A stretch of 22,045 nt of DNA from Candidatus Falkowiibacteriota bacterium (GTDB lineage Bacteria > Patescibacteriota > Patescibacteriia > JACRDY01): contig JACRDY010000063.1 of NCBI GenBank assembly GCA_016218485.1, positions 1-22,045 on the forward strand, in the 5' to 3' direction. The notes beneath the pieces were generated by a model. That model worked only from the letters and a program-made list of their open reading frames with translations, was not told the origin of the DNA and searched no databases. How positions within the stretch are numbered: the first letter of the stretch is position 1; every line of letters starts with the position of its first letter. This document shows, one piece after another, positions 19,682 to 22,045 of the stretch. The position numbers and the translations under genes are program-made.

Positions 19682-21583
19682 ATGCTGAAGAATCGACCGA
19701 ACTTTAATCATCATGAGATCCAGGAAGATCTGGAGAATATTTATGAGGACGATGACGGTCAGCTGCCCGATATTTCACTACTGCAGCCGACTCGCAAGCG
19801 CGGACTGCTGCGGGGGCTGACGATTCTCGGAGCGGCACTTTTGGTATTAGCGGTAGTGGCTTGGCTGGGTTTTTTTATCTTCAACACCTATGCGCCGGAG
19901 AATATCCGTCAGGCGGTCGGCGACAGCGGTGACGTGACGCTAACTATTGATGGGCCCAAGACCATTAATTCCGGTGAGGAGGCTGTTTACACTATTACCT
20001 ATACCAACAAGAAGAAGGTGGATTTGTATAATGTTTCGATCAATCTGCGCTACCCGAATGGACTGGTCGTCACCACCATTGAGCCGCAGCCGCGCGTTAA
20101 GGATAGTCAGCCGAGCCTGGTCAAGGAAGATAATTGGGATATTGGCACGGTGGGTAAAGGTCAGAGCGGAGAGATTACCATTACCGGGCGCCTGATCGCC
20201 GAGGCGGAGGCCAACCAGAATCTGTGGGTCATTATCTATTACCAACCGGCTAATTTTTCTTCCACTTTCCAAAAAGAAGCGTCATACACCACTACCATCG
20301 GTACCGTGCCGGTGTCAGTGACTATAGCGGGTCCGACGCAGCTGGCGACTACTGACACGGTTGATCTGACCATTACCTATGCTAATCGCTCGGCGGAGGA
20401 CTTGGCTGACGTGTTGATTGAGGCGGTGTATCCGGAGGGGTTTGCGCTGGCTGTCGCTGATCCCGCGCCCGTCAGCAGCAGTGACAATCAGTGGAAACTG
20501 CCGCTAGTGGCCAAAGACCGCGAGGGTACTATCACTATTCAGGGTAAGTTTGCCACGACCATTGCCGGTAATCAGGATTTTTTGATTAAGCTGTCAGTCA
20601 AAGAGACTGATCAGGATTATTTCCTCATTGCCGAAGTGACGCACACGGTGGCCGTGATTTCTGGGCAGCTGCTGACTGAGCTCAAAATCAACGGTGTCAC
20701 GGACGATACGGCCGTTAATTTTGGGGATACGATCAATTATTCATTGACGTATCAGAATACCGGTGAGAATACGCTCGAGGATTTAACCGCTACGGTCTTG
20801 TTTATCAACGCCGCGGACGTCCTCCAGTGGACGACCCTGAACGATCGCTATGATGGCGCGCTGGACGAGTTTGAAGCCGGTAAGTTAATTACCTGGACGG
20901 CTAACGAGGTGCCGAACCTGAAACAATTAAAACCGGGAGAAAAGGGTGTCATTGATTTCTCCGTGCGTTTGGTCAGCAGCGCCGGCGGCTTATCGGGTGA
21001 TCTGGGTCTGCAGAATATTGCCACGCTGCGGGTGGAGACGATTGACGGCGAAGCGGTTACTATTGAAAATCAGAGTAACAAGGTAACCACCCGGGTCAAT
21101 TCTGATTTGAGCCTTTCAGCCTCCGGACGGTACTTTAATGACAGTGGCGTGTCTATCGGCCGTGGCCCGATCCCGCCCAAGGTTGGGCAAACCACCACGT
21201 ATGTGATTATTTGGCAGCTGGAGAATAGCGTCCATGAAGTACGTGACGGAGTCGTCAGTACCGTGCTGCCTGGTAGCGTGACCTGGGTGGGCAAGCGTAA
21301 TGTCAGCGCCGGGGAAGTGCAATATGATATAGCCAGTCGCACGGTCAGCTGGAGCATTAACCGTATGCCGACGACTATTAGTTTGGACTATGAGTTTAGT
21401 TTTGAGGTCAGTATTACGCCGCAGGGGACGGATGTTGGCAAAATTTTGGCCTTGACCGGCGACACGATGCTTTCAGCCACTGATCAGGTGACGGGCGCGC
21501 GGATCACCCAGGCGCGCGGCTCGGTGACGACTGACTTGGTTAGCGATCCGGTGGCGAAGGGTAAGGGGTTGGTGACAGAATAA
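19682..21583 (+). CDS. membrane-anchored surface protein with DUF11-like repeats
   Basis: The 633-residue protein has an acidic cytoplasmic N-terminus ('EDLENIYEDDDGQLPD'), positive residues 38-44 ('TRKRGLL'), one membrane helix (about 45-68), then about 560 extracytoplasmic residues. These form roughly four or five beta-rich repeats of about 110-130 residues, each marked by phrases such as 'INSGEEAVYTITYTN', 'ATTDTVDLTITYANRSAEDL', 'NFGDTINYSLTYQNTGENTL' and 'KVGQTTTYVIIWQLENSVHE'. The pattern 'G....Y.ITY.N....L..V.....P' is that of DUF11 or COG1361-like Ig-type surface repeats. No Cys, sorting signal or C-terminal anchor is visible. It follows the DUF4012 gene by 34 bases, so both probably act together at the cell surface. 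Confidence 0.85.
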   Translation: MLKNRPNFNHHEIQEDLENIYEDDDGQLPDISLLQPTRKRGLLRGLTILGAALLVLAVVAWLGFFIFNTYAPENIRQAVGDSGDVTLTIDGPKTINSGEEAVYTITYTNKKKVDLYNVSINLRYPNGLVVTTIEPQPRVKDSQPSLVKEDNWDIGTVGKGQSGEITITGRLIAEAEANQNLWVIIYYQPANFSSTFQKEASYTTTIGTVPVSVTIAGPTQLATTDTVDLTITYANRSAEDLADVLIEAVYPEGFALAVADPAPVSSSDNQWKLPLVAKDREGTITIQGKFATTIAGNQDFLIKLSVKETDQDYFLIAEVTHTVAVISGQLLTELKINGVTDDTAVNFGDTINYSLTYQNTGENTLEDLTATVLFINAADVLQWTTLNDRYDGALDEFEAGKLITWTANEVPNLKQLKPGEKGVIDFSVRLVSSAGGLSGDLGLQNIATLRVETIDGEAVTIENQSNKVTTRVNSDLSLSASGRYFNDSGVSIGRGPIPPKVGQTTTYVIIWQLENSVHEVRDGVVSTVLPGSVTWVGKRNVSAGEVQYDIASRTVSWSINRMPTTISLDYEFSFEVSITPQGTDVGKILALTGDTMLSATDQVTGARITQARGSVTTDLVSDPVAKGKGLVTE

Positions 21584-21584
21584 T

Positions 21585-21659
21585 CATTAAAACATTAAAA
21601 CACGAGAACATTAAAACAAATAGCGTGTTTTCATGTTCTTGTGTTTTAATGTTTTAATG
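21585..21659. repeat. 27-bp-arm inverted repeat, family B copy 2
   Basis: Arms at 21585-21611 and 21633-21659 pair over 27 bases with one difference that is a G-U pair in a plus-strand RNA. It is made of the same words as 13534-13627 (CATTAAAACAC, AGAACATTAAAACAAAT). It lies exactly between the stop codons of the convergent repeat-protein and NUDIX genes and may act as a two-way terminator. Confidence 0.8.
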
Positions 21660-21959
21660 TTATGGCTTCAGTTTGTCGCGGTATCGTTCGATAATATTTT
21701 CCAGCTGTGAGTGGTATTGGCTGAACGGCGGCATAGTCTCCAACGTTTTCCATTGGAGATCTACGATTTTTCCCGGGTCGTTGTTTTTAACCGTATCGGG
21801 GTTGACCAGTACTTTGAAGTCCAGCGCGATCCAGTGGGTGGGGTGTCCCTGGTGCTGCCGGTGCACATCGCGGAAGCCGAGAAATTCATATTCAATCACT
21901 GTTGTATTAGACCTACTGATTAAAGATTTACGCCACTTCGCAAATTCCCCAATCCCCAA
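21660..21959 (-). pseudogene. NUDIX hydrolase fragment lacking the Nudix box
   Basis: The frame ending at 21660 gives 99 residues from a TTG at 21959. A stop at 21998-21996 limits any longer version. Residues from about 22 ('VIEYEFLGFRDVHRQH', 'THWIALDFKVLV', 'NNDPGKIVDLQWKTLETMP') match the region after the Nudix box of NUDIX pyrophosphohydrolases. The box itself (Gx5Ex7REUxEExGU) should lie just upstream but is absent in all three minus frames up to the window edge. The upstream sequence 'SPEPNSLGIGEFAKWRKS' does not look like the family. The gene therefore appears 5'-truncated by a rearrangement or insertion. A sequencing chimera or a highly diverged box are alternatives. Confidence 0.55.
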
Positions 21960-22045
21960 AGAATTAGGCTCTGGCGAAGTTGCACAAACCGCAGACTATT
22001 AAAAAGTATTGATTGTAATTTTCAAGGTGTCCACGGAAACGATCA

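Noticed and set aside
21673..22002. Plus-strand 109-codon frame over the NUDIX fragment
   Set aside because: It is antisense to a recognisable NUDIX C-terminal half and has no motif of its own.

Overview
The window looks like a chromosomal segment of a Patescibacteria/CPR bacterium, probably from the Parcubacteria side. This is an inference from gene families: a large set of small type IV secretion (VirB2/TrbC-like) pilins, a DUF4012 membrane protein next to a long protein of DUF11-like repeats, GT4 glycosyltransferases, a Doc toxin with an excisionase-like antitoxin, compact gene spacing, and start codons that mostly lack a Shine-Dalgarno sequence. No rRNA, tRNA or taxonomic marker is present, so the assignment is not proven.

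Positions 1-4630 hold mixed functions. The left edge cuts a minus-strand gene that resembles the N-terminus of an IS transposase. Then come an MBL-fold hydrolase, MsrA, two genes of unknown function (a Cys-containing protein and a polytopic membrane protein), a toxin-antitoxin pair (HTH antitoxin plus Doc) behind a promoter packed with GTTAAC palindromes, a small protein that may be a further module member, a short helical protein, and an AlkD-like DNA glycosylase.

Positions 4749-12640 hold GalU (UDP-glucose synthesis), an orphan sugar-type solute-binding lipoprotein, and the most striking content: eleven consecutive paralogous genes (7176-12584). Each has a signal peptide, a variable extracytoplasmic segment, and two transmembrane helices joined by a conserved loop of the form AxGNxExxxxAK. 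They resemble T4SS pilins, yet no VirB4, VirB6 or VirD4 homologue lies in the window. Loop sequences divide the array by position into an EEK group (copies 2-6) and an EEQ/EEH group (copies 7-11), with a Cys-rich outlier (copy 1), which suggests stepwise tandem duplication. A rho-independent terminator closes the array. A convergent, membrane-anchored DsbA-like oxidoreductase follows and could act on the cysteines of copy 1.

Positions 13666-21583 look like a surface-glycan locus: two GT4 glycosyltransferases flanking an aldo/keto reductase, then a DUF4012 protein and an anchored protein with DUF11-like repeats. The right edge holds a convergent NUDIX fragment that lacks its Nudix box.

Nearly every long intergenic gap contains a long inverted repeat. 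Two of these repeat families occur twice in the window. In the DUF4012 gene a perfect 28-bp palindrome sits twice inside the coding sequence, in the same reading frame, like the in-frame palindromic elements known from Rickettsia.
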